Positions 7,006 through 7,836 of a DNA stretch of 7,836 nt are shown here, one piece after another (position 1 is the stretch's first letter; every line of letters begins with the position of its first letter). The notes under the pieces were generated by a model that had not been told where the DNA came from, searched no databases, and saw nothing but the letters and a program-made list of their open reading frames with translations. Origin of the DNA: a bacterium. Its GTDB lineage: Bacteria; Patescibacteriota; Dojkabacteria; JAKAPS01; JAJZLI01. The position numbers and the translations under genes were made by a program. The DNA lies in assembly GCA_021803645.1 (NCBI GenBank), contig JAJZLI010000061.1, positions 1 to 7,836 of the forward strand, written 5' to 3'.

Positions 7006-7836
7006 CTACCCCAAATACTTTAAAATTTTTTTTGCACTTTTCTTCCAATTATACATTCTCGTCTTCTCCAGTGCACTATTAACCATTATATCTATAATAT
7101 CATAATCAGAGTACAGTAAATTTATTTTTTTAGCAACTAATGATGTGTTTTTGGGATCCACAAAAATAGCACCATCATCACCTAAAACTTCTCTCAAAAC
7201 AGGAATATCAGAACATATTATAGGGATTTTCATTGATGAGGCTTCAAGAACAGGAAGACAAAACCCTTCATCAAAACTCAAAGTTATAAAAAATGAAGCT
7301 TTTCTTAAAAGATTAAATTTGTCCTCATCTGAAATATGCCCTAATGCCTTGACAAATTTTAAATTATTACCATTTAGGTATTTACTATCAGGAGAGATAC
7401 CCACAAGAACAAGATCAATAAATCTCTTATATTTTTTTCTAAATTTTTTAATAGACTTAATCAATCCTAAGATATTTTTATTTAACTTATCTGTCCCTAT
7501 AAAAATAGCATAATCTTTCTTAACATTATATCTAGATCTAATATCTGCAAAGCTATCTACCTTAGGAAGTGTAATACCTTCTCCCGTTACAATATATTTC
7601 TTACCCTTTCTTATACCTAAATACTTTGCAACGTCATTTTTAACAGATCTTGTAGGCACAAAAACATACAAAGAATGAGAAAGCGACCATTTCAGGTGAA
7701 ATATATTAAATATACGATATATAAAACTAACAAACTTAGGATTCTTAACCCCAATAATATCATGTAGAGATAATACATAAGGCACTCCAGGAAAGTATGT
7801 TATACCAAATATATCTGTCCAAAATACATCAAGTTG
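7006..7836 (-). CDS. GT4-family glycosyltransferase (MtfB-like), 5' end cut by window edge
   Basis: The frame is open from the window edge to a TAG at 7006-7008; 276 residues are visible, and the N-terminal part lies outside. A GTG at 7785 could look like a start, but the 17 codons before it encode LDVFWTDIFGITYFPG and run straight into VPYVLSLHD, a segment typical of mid N-domain GT4 sequence, so that GTG is an internal Val. The donor half shows GTDKLNKNILGLIKS (visible residues about 114-128; Lys at the donor site) and the E-x7-E element from Glu190 to Glu198 in DEGFCLPVLE, followed by PVLREVLGDDGAIFVDP. This pattern fits the MtfB-like GT4 group, which includes mannosyltransferases. It is a different GT4 subgroup from the two enzymes further down the operon and likely adds a sugar to the same glycan. 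Its stop is one base from the kinase start. Confidence 0.88.
   Translation of the reverse strand, partial: QLDVFWTDIFGITYFPGVPYVLSLHDIIGVKNPKFVSFIYRIFNIFHLKWSLSHSLYVFVPTRSVKNDVAKYLGIRKGKKYIVTGEGITLPKVDSFADIRSRYNVKKDYAIFIGTDKLNKNILGLIKSIKKFRKKYKRFIDLVLVGISPDSKYLNGNNLKFVKALGHISDEDKFNLLRKASFFITLSFDEGFCLPVLEASSMKIPIICSDIPVLREVLGDDGAIFVDPKNTSLVAKKINLLYSDYDIIDIMVNSALEKTRMYNWKKSAKKILKYLG

Noticed and set aside
7145..7513. Open frame on the + strand opposite the right-hand glycosyltransferase
   Set aside because: Antisense to the donor domain and E-x7-E motif of a clear GT4 gene; low-complexity product without motifs.
7783..7785. GTG as the start of the right-hand glycosyltransferase
   Set aside because: The frame stays open to the window edge, and the codons before it encode typical GT4 sequence joined to a conserved strand, so it is an internal Val.
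1..7836. Alternative genetic code with TGA as Gly or Trp
   Set aside because: The pseudokinase and one GT4 gene end in TGA at the expected family length, and no gene needs readthrough of TGA to complete its domains.
1..7836. CRISPR arrays, tRNA or rRNA genes, insertion sequences, attachment sites
   Set aside because: No regularly spaced repeats, RNA gene signatures, transposase motifs or terminal inverted repeats were seen; the window is nearly all coding on one strand.

Overview
This window looks like a piece of a surface-polysaccharide gene cluster from a strongly AT-rich bacterium, most plausibly a member of the Candidate Phyla Radiation (Patescibacteria). The pointers are the AT-rich codon use, the tightly packed and overlapping genes, a DUF4012 membrane protein (a family common in that group, and also seen in Actinobacteria), a short stand-alone receiver protein, and multi-pass histidine kinases with compact cytoplasmic parts. 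The lineage call is inference; no rRNA or other marker is present. TGA works as a normal stop, so the TGA-recoding lineages are unlikely.

All eight genes lie on the minus strand, so transcription runs from high to low coordinates. In that order they are: a GT4 glycosyltransferase cut by the right edge (7836-7006); a six-TM-type histidine kinase with intact motifs (7004-5757); a second, related membrane histidine kinase with a degenerate active site (5709-4468); a single-domain response regulator (4471-4115); two related GT4 glycosyltransferases (4103-2985 and 3016-1946); a monotopic phosphoglycosyl transferase (1953-1315); and a DUF4012 membrane protein cut by the left edge (1311-1). The junctions are overlaps of 4, 8 and 32 bp or gaps of 1, 3, 11 and 47 bp, so this reads as one operon with both ends outside the window. 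The 47-bp gap between the two kinases is the only sizeable intergenic space and holds an 8-bp perfect inverted repeat that touches the ribosome binding site of the second kinase.

In the inferred working model, the phosphoglycosyl transferase puts the first sugar phosphate on undecaprenyl phosphate, the three GT4 enzymes extend the glycan, and the DUF4012 protein acts outside the membrane in a late step. No flippase, polymerase or nucleotide-sugar gene is visible. The signalling block sits inside the biosynthetic operon and has no DNA-binding output, so it may control the pathway through protein contacts.

The most interesting point is the kinase pair. The two appear to be paralogues that share a membrane module. 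The upstream one keeps its catalytic residues. The downstream one has Asn in place of the phosphoacceptor His, Gly in place of the phosphatase Thr, Ser in place of an N-box Asn, and a changed G2 box. It looks like a pseudokinase partner or phospho-state reader.
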